Origin: Oscillospiraceae bacterium
GTDB taxonomy: Bacteria > Bacillota > Clostridia > Oscillospirales > Acutalibacteraceae
Length of the DNA stretch: 6,924 nt
Assembly (NCBI GenBank): GCA_902796535.1
Contig: CADBPL010000011.1
Coordinates: 1 to 6,924 of the forward strand
Reading direction: 5' to 3'
Shown: piece by piece, positions 6,416 through 6,924 of the stretch
How positions within the stretch are numbered: the first letter of the stretch is position 1
Layout: each line of letters starts with the position of its first letter
Translations under genes and position numbers: made by a program
Notes under the pieces: generated by a model
What the model was told of the DNA's origin: nothing
The model's input: the letters and a program-made list of their open reading frames with translations, nothing else
The model's database searches: none

Positions 6416-6924
6416 TTTGATTCATCCCCGATCCCGTTGACGATTTTGTAAGTGGCGCGCCAGTCTTCCTTGCCGAGCCCCAACGCCATGCCCTTATCGT
6501 AAACGGCCTTGCAATTGGCCAGACCCGGCATGTCGAACCCGAGCTGCGCAGCCAGGCGCTGCGCGATGCCGAGATCCTTGTGCTCGTTTTCCAGCGAAAA
6601 CGCGGTCGCCCAGTTCTCGTTTTTGAGGTTTTCCTTTTGTGATTCCAGATAGAAATTGCCCGCGCCGCCGTAGGAAACGGCCGTAGCGAAATCGTCAATG
6701 GAAATGCCGGCGCGGCGGGCAAGGCCGAGCGTTTCGTTCACGCCGTTCTGAATTTGCGCCACGAGCGCGTTGTGACAGATCTTCATGGTGATGCCTGCGC
6801 CGTTTTCGCCCATGCGGATGACGTTGCAGCCCATGTATTTCAAAATCGGTTCAATGACAGGGTAGAGCGCCTCGTCGCAGCCGACGAGAATGCCCAGCGT
6901 GCCCGCGATGGCGGCGGGTTTGGA
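6412..6924 (-). CDS. Beta-hydroxyacid dehydrogenase (3-hydroxyisobutyrate dehydrogenase-like), 5' end outside the window
   Basis: The reading frame stays open to the window edge, giving 170 visible residues of a protein that is normally about 290, so the Rossmann NAD(P) domain (GxGxxG) is missing from view. The visible part begins near SKPAAIAGTLGILVGCDEAL (the end of the NAD domain). It then has the linker MGENGAGITMKICHNAL with the probable catalytic Lys48 (visible numbering), and the all-helical C-terminal domain ending in FSLENEHKDLGIAQRLAAQLGFDMPG and the GLGKEDW stretch. Family members reduce or oxidise C3-C4 semialdehydes: 3-hydroxyisobutyrate, tartronate semialdehyde, succinic semialdehyde, and sulfolactaldehyde in the case of E. 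coli YihU. The residue three after the lysine is His where Asn is usual. The TTG at 6843 is an internal Leu, not a start. It is the first visible gene of the operon and overlaps the isomerase start by 4 nt. Confidence 0.9.
   Translation of the reverse strand, partial: SKPAAIAGTLGILVGCDEALYPVIEPILKYMGCNVIRMGENGAGITMKICHNALVAQIQNGVNETLGLARRAGISIDDFATAVSYGGAGNFYLESQKENLKNENWATAFSLENEHKDLGIAQRLAAQLGFDMPGLANCKAVYDKGMALGLGKEDWRATYKIVNGIGDESK

Noticed and set aside
6841..6843. TTG as start of the beta-hydroxyacid dehydrogenase
   Set aside because: The frame continues upstream to the window edge with family-typical sequence (AGTLGILVGCDEAL), so this codon is an internal leucine.

Overview
The window is a compact, GC-rich stretch of bacterial DNA holding seven protein genes in two convergent operons, with almost no intergenic space. 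No rRNA, tRNA, CRISPR array, insertion sequence or long repeat is visible. The short operon spacings, one TTG start, strong AGGAG-type ribosome binding sites, a GPH-type symporter and a secreted hydrolase with a Gram-positive-looking signal peptide suggest an anaerobic member of the Bacillota (a high-GC gut or rumen clostridium). That assignment is inference; no marker gene is present.

Layout. The plus strand, 1-1319, carries the 3' part of a glycerophosphodiester phosphodiesterase-family gene that runs in from the left edge. It overlaps by 4 nt (ATGA) a metallo-beta-lactamase-fold hydrolase gene. A long hairpin at 1347-1387 sits between the two convergent operons and has its better U-tract on the minus-strand side. 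The minus strand, 6924 down to 1399, carries one five-gene operon. In transcription order it encodes a beta-hydroxyacid dehydrogenase (5' end outside the window), an L-fucose isomerase-like sugar isomerase, a TauE/SafE-type anion exporter, a GPH/MelB-type sugar symporter and a secreted LCAT-like alpha/beta hydrolase. The junctions are ATGA (4 nt overlap), TGATG (1 nt overlap), 23 nt and 21 nt.

How the genes may work together. The minus-strand operon reads as a complete uptake, isomerisation, reduction and export module for an unusual sugar. A secreted esterase or lipase would free a glycoside or sugar, the symporter would import it, the isomerase would convert aldose to ketose, the dehydrogenase would reduce or oxidise a C3 product, and the TSUP protein would export an anionic end product. 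The combination of a GPH importer, a sugar isomerase, a beta-HAD reductase and a TauE exporter is the pattern known from sulfoquinovose (sulfoglycolysis) clusters. The extra lipase-like gene makes a sulfolipid-scavenging operon an attractive but unproven hypothesis. No sulfoquinovosidase, kinase, aldolase, transaldolase or transketolase is inside the window, so the substrate cannot be fixed from this sequence alone.
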